From assembly GCA_022494885.1 (NCBI GenBank), contig JAGVSM010003420.1, forward strand, positions 124,001-188,000: 64,000 bases of DNA, given 5' to 3'. The DNA comes from Micrasema longulum. Lineage: Eukaryota; Arthropoda; Insecta; Trichoptera; Brachycentridae. How positions within the stretch are numbered: the stretch's first letter is position 1; each line of letters begins with the position of its first letter. This document shows, piece after piece, positions 48,401 through 56,939 of this stretch. The notes under the pieces are model-generated. The model did no database searches, had not been told where the DNA came from, and was given only the letters and a program-made list of their open reading frames with translations. The translations under genes and the position numbers were made by a program.

Positions 48401-48493
48401 CATCACAGCAATACCAGCGTAGTCTGACGAAGTAAGTAATACTGCCCCATCTTCATGAGGCGTCGTGGCGAGGTCTTCTGCGGACTGGTTCAT
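30454..48493 (-). CDS. SLC5-family sodium/solute symporter (SMCT/SMVT-like), complete
   Basis: Sodium-coupled plasma-membrane transporter of the SLC5 (SSS) family, resembling the monocarboxylate/multivitamin branch. Coding exons (transcript order): 48493-48273, 45434-45275, 41421-41304, 39399-39332, 37726-37572, 36110-35970, 34747-34639, 34556-34447, 32705-32531, 31695-31448, 30757-30454. GT-AG introns and consistent phases give 602 residues plus TAA, about normal for SLC5A8/SLC5A6. Start chosen at MNQSAED with context CAAAATGAAC; the exon stays open upstream to its acceptor, so a non-coding 5' exon must precede it. Landmarks: SSDYAGIAVMFS (TM1), ASHTSGVILISVPAEVF, YVEMRFS, TGLNLYYIS, GGLKAFVWSDCFQ (Asp199/Gln202 match the Na1-type residues), AQQDSIQRF, SGGLSYLAAILNTVAG, and an extracellular loop with N-glycosylation sequons. 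The Na2 Ser-Ser/Thr pair is Ser361-Tyr362. Substrate cannot be decided from sequence. Confidence 0.93.
31010..31385 (-). mobile_element. Non-LTR retrotransposon 3' fragment
   Basis: The minus-strand frame reads RMTKKIYDINVDGCRKRPRK then SWYDKIQQILEDGHVSK, the same element family as 6862-7340. It lies in the last SLC5 intron (30758-31447), opposite in direction to no host exon. Confidence 0.7.
31757..31915. repeat. SINE family C fragments
   Basis: 31757-31830 matches the 3' tail in reverse (TTCCCTTTTCGTACCTAGG), and 31850-31915 the body in forward orientation (CTGAAGCGTAAGACATCCTG). They are probably two decayed insertions in the SLC5 intron. Confidence 0.4.
32041..32440 (+). mobile_element. 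Non-LTR retrotransposon 3' fragment
   Basis: Encodes DEPADRRLRLATSTVIGK and a decayed AGPMA motif. The nucleotide sequence parallels 49954-50310 (CCACAGAGGGTCAAATACAA). It ends about 90 bases from the SLC5 exon 32531-32705, in the antisense direction. Confidence 0.65.
33175..33600 (-). mobile_element. hAT transposon remnant (ZBED/SCAND3-like transposase C-terminus)
   Basis: The minus strand reads KNKYRNRLQVESDLRLQLSS then TNLVAKTQQQPSH and a stop, the characteristic end of ZBED5/SCAND3-type hAT transposases. A second frame just upstream gives TTYPCEKAFSALVYTKK, the conserved hAT dimerisation segment, so one frameshift separates them. The element end CAGCGTTTCCTCACCTTTCT at 33175 followed by CGGACCCCTTGG is the typical hAT terminus. 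It lies within SLC5 intron 32706-34446. Confidence 0.75.
33712..33800 (-). repeat. tRNA-like SINE head fragment
   Basis: GAGGAATTGAACCTGG (complement of a B box) precedes a decayed anticodon/D-arm region ending near 33780. Similar heads occur at 37452 and 62956. Confidence 0.35.
35177..35323. mobile_element. Short MITE with 15-17-bp terminal inverted repeats
   Basis: GTGCTTAAGAAAGAGAC (35177) is mirrored by GTCTCTTTCTTAAGCCC (ending 35323). The interior is comparatively GC-rich and non-coding. It lies in SLC5 intron 34748-35969. Confidence 0.55.
36421..36830. mobile_element. Fold-back element, ~170-190-base arms
   Basis: The left arm 36421-36592 (TTGCAGTCGGCAGCAGGTAC, GTCGTATGTATTGCAG) is complemented by 36633-36825 (CTGCATTACATACGAC, GTTCATTCAGTGTC on the complement). 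The loop is only ~40 bases. It lies in SLC5 intron 36111-37571. Confidence 0.65.
37452..37520 (-). repeat. tRNA-like SINE head fragment
   Basis: GGGAATTGAACCCTGG is a reverse B box, and GTTAACCATAGCGCCATGAG fits a reverse A-box region. It lies 50 bases downstream of the SLC5 donor at 37571. Confidence 0.4.
37871..38237. mobile_element. Palindromic MITE (ACAGGGTGTTC...)
   Basis: ACAGGGTGTTCTTTAAACCC at 37871 is complemented by GGTTTAAAGAACACCCTGT ending 38237. Complementarity continues through CACATCCGAAACCACGATG into arms of ~170 bases, covering nearly the whole element. It is flanked by TAT/ATA. Only the short GC-rich centre (GAGGGGAGCGCGGCGCAG) is unpaired. It lies in SLC5 intron 37727-39331. 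Confidence 0.8.
38360..39053. mobile_element. Fold-back family element with 8-bp target duplication
   Basis: The ends CATAGAATTAAGAATAGTC (38360) and GACTATTCTTAATTCTATG (ending 39053) are inverted. Direct flanks CGTGAAAG (38352-38359) and CGCGAAAG (39054-39061) look like an 8-bp target-site duplication with one mismatch. The right two-thirds match the right arm of the element at 48901-50578, while the left arm is shortened. No transposase frame. Confidence 0.75.
39640..39725. repeat. Fragment of the 60.9-kb inverted-repeat family
   Basis: CCCTCGGCACGGGACATTCC followed by GTGAAGGCACATTATTTT resembles the arm end at 61640-61680 (CCTCGGCACGGGTAACTTCA). Confidence 0.4.
40660..40796. mobile_element. 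Hairpin MITE
   Basis: Left arm 40660-40712 (TTCTAGGCATAGTGGTAGAA) pairs with right arm 40738-40795 (TTCTACCACTATGCCTAGGA). The loop repeats the GGTAGAATAAGG motif of the arm. It lies in SLC5 intron 39400-41303. Confidence 0.7.
41868..43215. mobile_element. Inverted pair of repeat R21 enclosing a hairpin-repeat copy
   Basis: 41868-42208 is a direct copy of 21290-21655, and 42838-43215 is an inverted one (ACGCGCGGTAAAAATTAAAG, CCGGTTACCGAGAAGCC). Together they form ~350-base arms separated by ~630 bases. The spacer includes dispersed hairpin repeat copy 4 (42478-42790). This could be one large fold-back element with a nested insertion. It lies in SLC5 intron 41422-45274. Confidence 0.6.
42478..42790. 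repeat. Dispersed hairpin repeat, copy 4
   Basis: TTTCAGGCGTTGCCTAGTAG, GGTTTTAGCTCTTCTACTTC and AAACCAGCCAATGACAGATC match 54085-54620 in reverse order and orientation. It lies between the two R21 arms. Confidence 0.6.
43240..43310 (+). repeat. LINE 3' UTR fragment
   Basis: AAGCGCCCCTGAGTTATTAT and AAAATAGCGCTAAATTAGTT match the 3' UTR following 16604 and 50301. Confidence 0.4.
43733..43764. repeat. AT microsatellite
   Basis: A run of (ATAAT)n grading into (AT)n. Confidence 0.7.
43996..44066 (-). repeat. SINE family B tail fragment
   Basis: CCAAATATTTAAATTTGGGG and CACGAGTTGTAAATAACTCA match the body of the copies at 15303 and 46645. The head is missing. Confidence 0.45.
44125..45258. mobile_element. 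DNA element with ~32-bp inverted ends beside an SLC5 splice donor
   Basis: CAGTAGCTCAATCACAAATA (44125) and TATTTGTGATTGAGCTACAG (ending 45258) are inverted, the match extending through ACTATCGAYGTGCT. The ~1.13-kb interior has no recognisable transposase; the 73-codon frame at 44757-44978 is unassigned. The right end lies 16 bases from the donor of the exon 45275-45434. Confidence 0.65.
45673..45942 (-). repeat. tRNA-derived SINE family C, full-length copy
   Basis: In minus orientation: a tRNA-like head with B box GGTTCGATTCCCGAC, body ACCTGAAGCGTAAGACTGAT, then GCAGTGCTTTATGTACCATT and a (GAT)n tail. It is the best reference copy for the fragments at 30136, 31757, 50757 and 61935-62256. 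It lies in SLC5 intron 45435-48272. Confidence 0.75.
45945..46230. repeat. Dispersed repeat R46, copy 1
   Basis: Shares ATTTGTAATTTTGAATTCCG, CAAAAACGGTCATTCCATT, GCCACGC and CCTAATACGTC with 55838-56080 in the same orientation. Non-coding. Confidence 0.55.
46645..46800 (-). repeat. tRNA-derived SINE family B copy
   Basis: The reverse head GACACTAGCCACGGGACCAC and body ACGAGCTGTAAATAACTGAC match the forward copy at 52046-52200. Confidence 0.65.
47868..48029. mobile_element. Hairpin MITE
   Basis: Left arm 47868-47925 (GATGTAATAACTTATATTTA) pairs with right arm 47967-48029, with a ~40-base loop. It lies 240 bases from the first SLC5 coding exon. Confidence 0.7.
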
Positions 48494-48773
48494 TTTGGAA
48501 TATTCAGTTGTATTCAGATGAAATCTAAAAATAAAATAGTTAACAATGCAAAATAGATTCATTGATTTATTTAACAGTTTTAAAATGTACAGAGAAGCTA
48601 GGAAATTCCTGTTTAGGCAGAAGCTTCTTTTTTACATGTGTTTTTTCATTAAACGATGCACAAACGTTAATATTATTAGGAATAAGCCGGTCGTAAGTCA
48701 CATTTTAAAAGTCTCATAGAAAATTTTAAAAAAATCCTAGAGGCGAAGAAATGTCACAGTAACAAAAATTTAC

Positions 48774-48890
48774 CATCTCCATTTGCGCACCTACAACCGT
48801 GCGCGTGCGCAGTTAGTTGAAACTCGGTCGTCTCGCGGGTGCACGTCGTCATTGTTCTCAGCGCTCCGTGTACACAAAGATCAATTTTTT
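48774..48890 (-). promoter_or_regulatory. Possible 5' non-coding exon / promoter of the SLC5 gene
   Basis: A short block unusually rich in CpG (GCGCACGCGCACGG on the minus strand) for this AT-rich region sits 250-370 bases upstream of the first coding exon acceptor (48525). On the minus strand it ends with a plausible donor (GGAGATG|GTAAAT at 48774/48773). Splicing it to 48524 would place a short upstream ORF, closed by TGA, before the MNQSAED start. It directly abuts the fold-back element that starts at 48901. No TATA box is evident. An inference that needs transcript data. Confidence 0.3.
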
Positions 48891-48900
48891 GATGTCCATC

Positions 48901-50578
48901 CATAGAATTGAGAATAGTCCAGAAACCGCATACGCCCATCAAACAAAAGGCGACTAAATTACTCTTAAAAGAGTAATTTTACGTTTTGACCCATTAGTTT
49001 CTTTGTAGACGTCGATCAGTACGCAACTCCTGATTGAATTCAACTATGCTGTGTTGAGTCGTTTGAAAGTGTAGAAATACTGCTGGGATCAAAAAGACAC
49101 AGGATGGGATCACATTTCATGTGGAAGTAGCAAATGTATTACAAAAATTTAATTCTTTTTCCATCTGTCAGATTGTCAAAGAAAACAAAATAGACATTTT
49201 GTTAGTGTTGCTAGAGTAGTCAAATTTTTTACGCTACTTTGCTCATCAAGTATTATTTAACATGACATAAAATATCCGCTTAAGGTAAAATAAAGTTTGT
49301 TACATTTTTTAAGTTCAAAGTTCATTAATTTAATTACTCTTATTAAATGACGCTTTACTAACTACGCTTTTAAAGTTTTCCAAAATTCTATTGTATACAC
49401 GGAAACATTGATTGACACAACAGAGTAGATAAGTAAAGATCATATATACAATAGAATTTCGGAGAACTTTAAAAGCGTAGTTAGTAAAGCGTCATTTAAT
49501 AAGAGTAATTGAATTAATGAACTTTGAACTTAAAATGTAAAACAAATTTTATTTGACATAAAACTGATATTTTTATTTCATGTTAAATAATATTTGATGT
49601 TTTAAAGATAATGTTGGTCAAAAGTCCACCACAGAATTGTTTAATCCAATGTCCAATTTTCATTAGTTCTCTCATTAGATGAGCAAAGTAGGGTAAAAAA
49701 ATTTACTACCCTGGCAACACAAACGAAATAATTATTTTGTTTTCTTCGACAATCTGACAGATGGAAAAATAATTTAATTTTTAAGTAATATATTTGCTAC
49801 TTACACATTCATTTGCTAATTACACATTACATATTATTTATACATTTTAATTAAGATCCTAGCAGTATTTCTACACTTTAAAGAGACAAAACACGGCATA
49901 GTTGAATTCAAATCAGGAATTGAGTACTTTTCGGAATCTCTAAGTTCAGTCATATCACTCCACTACTTCGGGAACTACACTGGTTACGTTTTCCACAGAG
50001 GGTCGAATACAAACTCTGTTGGCTTATGTATAAGTCACTGCACAACTCTGCTCCGGAATATCTAAGGAAACTATGCATTCCAGATGAACTAGCTGACAGG
50101 CGTCTCACGCTTAGATCAGCTACGTCTACGGCGAGAAGAAAAATTATTATACCTCTACGCAAACAGCGCACTAAATTTGGTGAGCGCGCATTTGCGGTCG
50201 CAGGCCCTATGGCATGGAATGCTCTCCCAGCAGAGGTGCGAGGCTGTGAAAGTGAAGTGATGTTTCGGAAAAAACTTAAAACCACTAAACTTGTTCTCTA
50301 AATCATTTGAATAAATCCGTAGCATGCGACAGCAAAATAAATTGTTTTAATTAAATTACAAATCTAAAAGCTTCAATTAAATAAATTTAACAATGTTAAG
50401 CGCCCTTGAGATATTTTATTACGAAAATGGCGCTATATAAGTTATCCATAATAATAATAATGAGCGACGTCTACAAAGAAACTAATGGGTCAAAACGTAA
50501 AACTACTCATTTATGAGTAGTTTAGTCGTCTTTTGTTTGATGCTCATATGCGGTTTCTTGACTATTCTTAATTCTATG
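48901..50578. mobile_element. Large fold-back element (arms ~0.5 kb) with a LINE fragment nested in the right arm
   Basis: The outer ends CATAGAATTGAGAATAGTCC and GACTATTCTTAATTCTATG are inverted. The left arm runs to about 49410 and the right arm from about 49440 to 49927, resuming at 50460. Conserved paired blocks are AACCGCATACGCCCATC, TTTTACGTTTTGACCCATTA, GTAGACGTCG, CTGACAGATGG and AGCGTAGTTAGTAAAGCGTC. The centre is only ~30 bases. The right arm is split by the RT fragment 49928-50459. No transposase frame. It lies just upstream of the SLC5 5' end. Confidence 0.8.
49954..50301 (+). pseudogene. Nested non-LTR RT C-terminal fragment
   Basis: An uninterrupted 116-codon segment contains PLLRELHWLRFPQRVEYK, YKSLHNSAPEYLRKLC, RRLTLRSATSTARRK, FGERAFAVAGPMAWNALPAE and VMFRKKLKTTK. 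This is the diagnostic tail of insect LINE RT proteins. It is 5' truncated and enclosed by fold-back arms. It is one of the youngest-looking LINE fragments in the window, since the frame is intact to its stop. Confidence 0.8.
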
Positions 50579-50756
50579 CATCAATCTAAGAAAAATGATC
50601 TAAATTCTTAAAACCAATGAAGCTTGGTTAGAAGGAATATTTGAACTTTTAGAAAATAAACAAACTCAGCCAGGTCGGTCTTGTAATTGAAAATGCCTTA
50701 TTACCCATAGGACACTACCTGTCAGAAAAGGGTTGTTTAAAGTACATTATTTTATT

Positions 50757-50810
50757 ATTTGTATACTGGCAGCTGAAGCGTAGGACTGATGTACCTTACC
50801 TTAATGCAGC
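50757..50810 (+). repeat. SINE family C body fragment
   Basis: CTGAAGCGTAGGACTGATGT followed by CTTACCTTAATGCA. Confidence 0.4.
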
Positions 50811-51214
50811 GGATGGCCAAAATACTTACAAATGCAAATGAAGATTTCAAAAAATGCAACTTTATCATTAAAAAATAAGAGAGATACATCTCAAGTCTTG
50901 TATCATATGTATACTAGTGTGACATCACAGCCACACAAGAGTTTTTAAAAATAACAAACAATGGTGTACCTTTGTGTGGACTTCAGAAACAGTGGGAAGT
51001 CTCATACAAAGTTGCTTAAATAATTCAATCAGATGAAGAATGGGAAATATGAAAACAATTATAAAAACAAAAATTCTAACATGGTTTTATTCTACTTTTA
51101 TTTGTATATTTTACCAGTGACCGGGTTTCGTCGTGACCGACATCGTCAGACGTTTTTATTATTATAACTAACTTTTATGTACTTTTTATTTAATATTCAT
51201 ATTTTTACTTTTTT

Positions 51215-51800
51215 TTAATTCAATTATTTTTCCCCTCTCCTCCTGCATTCATAATAAATTAGTGTGAAATCTGTAATTGGTCTATTTTTTTTTATTGTTC
51301 TTTTGTACCTTGTTTTATATTAAGACTGTATAATTTCCTTTATAAATAAATAAATGAAATTCAGTTCCACCAAGAAATGTCAGTGGAAAAACTTAATCTA
51401 TGAAAATAATTAGGAAACACAATGCGCCTGAATTTAACAACATGTAATATAGTAACTGAAATTATTTTAAAACATATTGAAGTAAGAGTTTAAGTTTTTT
51501 ACAGCTAAATTACGTTACATTACAAAGCATCTTTGTGACCCTTTCCTAATCTTATCAATTATACCTGTCTCAGATTTTGATTATTCGTAACCCTGTCATA
51601 CATTGATTTCCCAAACTTAGTCTTAGAGATGGATTCAACTTACCCCCTGCTTTTTAAAACATATATTTTAACTCGTAGTAAGATTTAAAAACAGAAAAAC
51701 ACTAACTTAGGTACACGTATTTTTTAATTATTTATAAGCGCCCGTGGGGCTCTTACAATAGAAAGTTTAAAAGTACATTAAGTTTAAATACCAGCAGTTA
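51215..51800. repeat. LINE 3' tails
   Basis: 51215-51358 resembles the 3' UTR at 62690-62940 and ends in ATAAATAAATAAATG. At 51722-51790 the motif TATTTATAAGCGCCCGTGGG, then GCTCTTACAATAG, matches the reverse LINE tail at 5090-5130. 51360-51720 shows nothing recognisable. Confidence 0.35.
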
Positions 51801-52045
51801 TAATATGTAATATGTTTTTTTAATTAAATTAACTAATTGTAAACAGAAGTAGAAAAGGTAGTGAAAGAAAATTAAAAATATGTATGAACGTACAAACGTT
51901 TAACTTAAAACTGAAGAAATAATAAACATTGTATAAATGTTGTACCTAATTCACATGGTAAAACAGGGTGAGTAAATGTGTTGGAGTCAACTTGAATGCA
52001 AATAATTATTAAATTGTATTCAATATTAAAAATTTATTCATAAAT

Positions 52046-52200
52046 CGAGTTGTGGTCCCGTGGCTAGTGTTGCGGACTCACGGATCGGAGGTCCGAGGTT
52101 CGAACCCCATTCTACCCTGATTTGATTTCCATTTTCTAAAACGAGTAACCACTTTTATTTACAACTCAATGAATGTGGCCTCAAAATCTAAATATTTGGG
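52046..52200 (+). repeat. tRNA-derived SINE family B, best copy
   Basis: The head GTGGTCCCGTGGCTAGTGTT and B box GAGGTTCGAACCCCA (near 52097-52111) are followed by a body containing TTTACAACTCAATGAATG and CTAAATATTTGGG. Other copies: 15303, 27427, 43996, 46645. Confidence 0.65.
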
Positions 52201-52689
52201 TTAATCATACGAACGTAAAAGTTTCTTAAAAGTAAATAAAATCGTGTCTAATATCCTTAAATTAGCTAGGCCAATCAATATTTATTGATTGTCATTTATA
52301 TTTATTTCTTTAGCTAGTGAATTGAGAATATCACTTAATTTGTATAAACGTCCAGTGAGCTATTTTACAAGTAAGATATAAGTACATAATCACATAACTT
52401 AAAAAAATAGACTCTACCCTTACACGTTTTCAAAATACTTAAGTGATATCCAATCTCTGTTTTAATCAATTTCTTTTAATGTTCCAAACCGTGTCACTAC
52501 ATGTCAAAATTTGCTATTTATCAAATCTTTTCAGAGCAACTTTTATTTTTCATTTCATTTCATTTATTTATTCAGATATTTAGAACATTTCAGAAAAAAG
52601 ACCCAATTTATTCTAAATACAATAATAGATCACAAATTACAGTAGATAGTTATGTTATTAAAATAATGTAACAAAATGTAAAAAGAAAA

Positions 52690-53830
52690 ATTAAAAGTTA
52701 GAAAGTGTTTTCCTAAGGGAAGGCCCACTGTCGTGAAATATGTCGACATCCGAGGCGATGCGATTAAGTAGCAAGATTGCTCTACCAACCGGCATAACCA
52801 TTGGCAGGTTGGTTCTGCATCGCGGTAGGTAAAACAATCGATGCTCTCTTTGTCGAAGATAGTTATCAGGTACGAACAGAACTTCTTTATTTACATTTAA
52901 GTCAAGATTGAAATGTCACTATCTAAATATTTAAATTGTTCCATTATCCTTCTTCTTTCCTTCCCATCCCCTCTCCTCTCTTCATAGTAAAGTGTTATTT
53001 TTTTTTATACATTTATTTATTTTTGTTAATCTTTGCTTTAAATTTTTGTATAAAATTGTAAGATTCAATATGTCCATGTATTTATAATTTTCTCAAATTG
53101 AACGGTTTGGGTAGGTAGGAAAAAATTGCCTTAAGACAATATGCCCGCCCTTATATGTATATTTATTGTATATGTATATAAAGTGTCAAATAAATAAATA
53201 AAACTACATCCATCAGAATTTCTGAGTTATGTATGCGACCACCAATCACCTGGAAAAAGTGAACACCCAAATGAACGTCCCTCCTCCTCCATAATGACTG
53301 AGCCTAGCATTCCCAGTAAAAAGTCGGTTGGGAAGAGCCAAGGTTAGGTACAGATAGCGCAGAAATTTTTTCTGCACTCTCTCCACCATCAAAGAGTATC
53401 GAGTCTCATGTGGCGACCAAATAATGGAACTAAACTCCAAACGACTTCTTACCAAGGAATTATACAATGTCCTCATAATCTGAGTGTTAGAAAAGATCTT
53501 GGCATTTCTAAGAACAAAACCAAGCATTTTAAGGGAGTCATTACATAGATTAACTATATGAAGATTAAAAGATAACTGAGCATCAAACAACACCCCGAGA
53601 TCTCTGGACGTTGAAGCCCTTTCAAGGCTTACTCCGTCCACGAGATAACGATAGTATATTGTTTTGGATGCTCTTGTGTATGCCATTACAAAATATTTGG
53701 AAACATTGAAGAATAATTTGTTTTGTTTGCTCCATTGAATTATATTTTGAATGTCACACTGAAGTTTAATACAATCTGAAGATGTCAGTATTTCACAAAA
53801 AAAATTAAAAAAAATTTTATGCCCCAATGT
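52690..53830 (-). mobile_element. Jockey-like LINE RT fragment split by another LINE tail
   Basis: 53827-53246 in minus orientation reads IIQWSKQNKLFFNVSKYFVM, YLVDGVSLERASTSRDLGVL, FDAQLSFNLHI and RTLYNSLVRSRLEFSSIIWS (RT palm end and thumb). After a frameshift it gives RRRDVHLGVHFFQVIGGRIH. It resumes past 52925 with DLNVNKEVLFVPDNYLRQRE and NRIASDVDIFHDSGPS. The interval 52925-53205 is a foreign 3' tail. Confidence 0.8.
52925..53205 (+). mobile_element. 5'-truncated LINE tail nested in the RT fragment
   Basis: CTTCTTTCCTTCCCATCCCC, TAGGAAAAAATTGCC...AATATGCCCGCC and a final AAATAAATAAATAAA match the 3' UTR that follows the RT segment at 62291-62940. It interrupts the minus-strand RT frame described above. 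Confidence 0.65.
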
Positions 53831-54084
53831 CTAGAAAGAGTAGACTTGTCAATTCGTATTTTTCCGGATCTTCGTAGATCTCTTCGACTTTAACACAGCG
53901 TGAGATGAAGATATATTGGCATGGGTTTGCTCAGTCATTTAATAATAATCATGGTTTATTAACAAAATTTACAATTTCTTTATTTACTACATACATACGT
54001 ATGTAATAGATTTCTCTGGATTATGTCTAGTCTGCCTAACTAGGTACAACCTGTTTTAAGGCAGACATTTTTATGCAAAAATGA

Positions 54085-54620
54085 ACAATAACACGATCAA
54101 CAATATTTTGAGTTTGTCCAAATTTTTGTGGACAAGGACTGGATTCAACTCCCCGGGGAACTGTTAACATAAACATATTACAACAGAGATGAAGAACATT
54201 TTAAAGAAGGCAATATATAAGTCTAGGCATCTACAGGGCTTATGATCTGTCATTGGCTGGTTTGAGTGGCCACTTTACACACTGTGTAACATTTACCGTT
54301 TCGCCCATATTTGAACATCTATATTACTTAAATTCTTTCATCTGTTGATGATTGTGAAGTTAAAGAGCTGACATATTTATTTATGCGGGTGAGATTCATA
54401 TGATTTAATTATTTCACCTACATACTGGGCAACACCTGAAATTTATATTTTTTCATTTCGATAAACTCAAAATATTGTTAATTAATTCACCTGGTCCATG
54501 AAGAAGTATAGAAATTGAAAAAGTAAAAATTTCAGGCGTTGCCTAGTATGTAGGTGAAATAATTCAATTAGATGAATCTCACACGCATAAATAAAGGTTT
54601 CAGCTCTTTAACTTCACAAA
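54085..54620. repeat. Dispersed hairpin repeat, longest copy
   Basis: The copy with the most complete interior: GTGGACAAGGACTGGATTCA, CTGTCATTGGCTGGTTTGAG and GTTAAAGAGCTGACATATTT. It then has an inverted partial second copy (AGGCGTTGCCTAGTATGTAG to 54620), so it is partly palindromic. Confidence 0.6.
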
Positions 54621-55142
54621 ACCAGTTTTAAAAAATAAGTAAAAAATCAATTAAAACAATAATTGAATTTTCGTTAAATTGGCAAAACAATTAATTTGTC
54701 CATGTAATAATAGTTAACTTCTCCCTCCTTTACGGTATAAATAAACCAACCTTGATTTTATGATATAATGTGGGATGTTTTGAATTTTAAACATGTTTAT
54801 TTCCATTGATTAAGATGCAGTAAGGTGGAGTAACATATAATATGCAAATATGTAATAATACGCAGATAAATAATAATATGGAAAATATTTGGTATTGAAA
54901 ATTATTACAAGGTTTATTCAACGAGACTAGATTCGGAATCGGTTTTGTAATTTGTGGTCTGTAAATAGAATTATGTTATGCAAAAATTTGTTAAGCAACA
55001 CCAACCATAAATTTCAGGCGCATTTTTCTAAAATTAGATTAATAATTTATGCAGTCGATTCTAACAATGGTTAATACAATTTATTATAATAAATACAGGC
55101 ACTAACAAAATAAAATAAAATTAAAGCTAAGACAAAAAAATA

Positions 55143-55690
55143 AAAATTACTAACTCAAGACAAGATCCGGTCTATCTTAGTGAATATTTAAATCTTTAAA
55201 GACTTACGCCAAAAAAGTGTAGATCCTGTCTCGAGTTTACAATAATACACATTCGGGGTATTGGTGCATGCAAGCCATAGTTTGTGCTGTGTTGATCGAG
55301 GAACAGCACATTATTATTTCGCAACCGGCGGATCGGAACATTAAATGCCACTTGTTCCAGTAAAGCTAGGGTCTCCTAGGACAGCGGTGCCCGTATTTTA
55401 ACGGCCGTAGTGAACGGCGATGCGATGGATAACCGTCGTAACGGTGACTAGAGTGTTGTTTTTTAGGAAAACGGTGTTATCAACACCATTTAACACCTTT
55501 TCCCTAGGAAACCACTCTCTAGTCGACGTTACGACGGCTGTCTACCGCATCACCGTTTACTACGGCCGTTAAAATACGGGCACCGCTGTCCTAGGAAACC
55601 CTAGCTTAACGATGGTAAATCAATTAAGCCATTCAGCAATTAAACATAAATATGGAGTCAATGTTATTTCTACGTTTTTGTAGACTTGAG
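55143..55690 (-). mobile_element. Jockey-like LINE RT fragment interrupted by a MITE
   Basis: In minus orientation, 55690-55610 encodes LQKRR-NNIDSIFMF-like residues, and 55360-55220 encodes LEQVAFNVPIRRLRNNNVLF then LDQHSTNYGLHAPIPRMC. This is homologous to 17180-17400. The two halves are contiguous once the MITE is removed. Confidence 0.75.
55364..55606. mobile_element. PIF/Harbinger-like MITE with TAA target duplication
   Basis: AGCTAGGGTCTCCTAGGACA (55364) and TGTCCTAGGAAACCCTAGCT (ending 55606) form long inverted repeats, arms ~115 bases. TAA occurs on both sides (55361-55363, 55607-55609), the 3-bp duplication typical of PIF/Harbinger elements. The body is GC-rich. Confidence 0.75.
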
Positions 55691-55837
55691 ATTTAGTTAA
55701 GTTCAGTATATAAAAAAGCACTTAATAGAACAAAAAAGACAATTAAACCTTAAGAATAAAGAAATATCATGTTTTTAAAAAAAAACTTTTGAAGTAAGAA
55801 AATATTTTTTTCAATACTTCTTAGTGGCATTAAAAAT

Positions 55838-56080
55838 ATTTTTAGGTTTGTAATTTTGAATTCCCGCAAAAACGGTCATTCCATTGGCCACGCCCCTAAT
55901 ACGTCACGATTTGTTATTATTTGTTCTTAGCCATTCAAATTTGTTAAGAACATTGTCACAAATCAAACATGTCGTGTTTTTATTTACGTTATTTTTTAAT
56001 TTATTTTTTGTATTTATATATGTAAACATTCTTTCACAATATCCACATTGGTTTTGAAAATATAATTAATTATTCTTAAT
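55838..56080. repeat. Dispersed repeat R46, copy 2
   Basis: Direct counterpart of 45945-46230: GGTTTGTAATTTTGAATTCC, AACGGTCATTCCATTGGCCA, CACATTGGTTTTGAAAATAT. Confidence 0.55.
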
Positions 56081-56304
56081 ATATTTTTTTTTACTGGGCA
56101 GTATTTCATAGACCTTTATTACTTAAAAAAAGTTATATTTCCCTATTCTGGCATAGAAAGCGTCTAGTGTGGGGTTAACACATTTTTGCAAATAGTGTTG
56201 TCATGTTAGCCACATGATCTTAATTCGCAACAATAATTTAAGCATCTTAAACAGCGTTATATTGTTTTGAGTTCAGTTTCAGCGGTTTTTGGTGGTATTT
56301 AAAT

Positions 56305-56345
56305 TTGTTGCAACAGAGAGGCAAAACATTTTTGAGAAGAAAAAC
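56305..56345. repeat. Dispersed hairpin repeat, end fragment
   Basis: TTGTTGCAACAGAGAGGCAA then AACATTTTTGAGAAG, as at 12335. Confidence 0.4.
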
Positions 56346-56403
56346 CAAACCAAAGAAAAATTATAAATAGTATATTATGCTTTGATACAATCCACAATAA
56401 CAT

Positions 56404-56870
56404 ATGGTATAATTGGGTGAGGAGGAGTCTTGGACGTGCACAGTCGCTCAATAGAAATTGCACAGAAAAATATAATTAAGATAATTTACAAAAAACACAG
56501 ACTATTTCCTAGTAATGAATTACACGTAGAGAGTGGACTCCTTAGTTTTAGAAAATTATATTTATCTCAGTGCCTGAAATATGTTTACTTGAATAGGGAA
56601 TGGTTTAGTCATAATTTAAATCGTATTGGTAATAGATCCGATTGTGAACTGTCAGTTCCAGGATGCAGAACTAAGTTCAAACAGAGGCACTCCTTATATG
56701 TTGGTCCAAGATCCTTCAATCTTCTAACTAAGGAACTACAAAACATTAAATCACTGGTACAGTTTAAAGTAGATTTGAGGTCTTGAATTAGCATGGAAGG
56801 AACATGTAGACAGTGGACACCTTCTTTAAAAAAAGTTAATAAAATTTAAAATAAATAAATCATGTTTTCG
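56404..56870 (+). mobile_element. Non-LTR RT C-terminal fragment
   Basis: The frame YGIIG-stop-GGVLD precedes IAQKNIIKIIYKKHRLFPSN, ESGLLSFRKLYLSQCLKYVY and RHSLYVGPRSFNLLTKELQN. The TGA at the expected Trp shows decay. It ends near 56786 with a short A-rich tail. Confidence 0.75.
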
Positions 56871-56939
56871 TAATATCAGCATATGATAATTTAGTTTTTC
56901 CTATATTTTTCTTTTCTTTTCTTTTCATGGTCATGTCAT

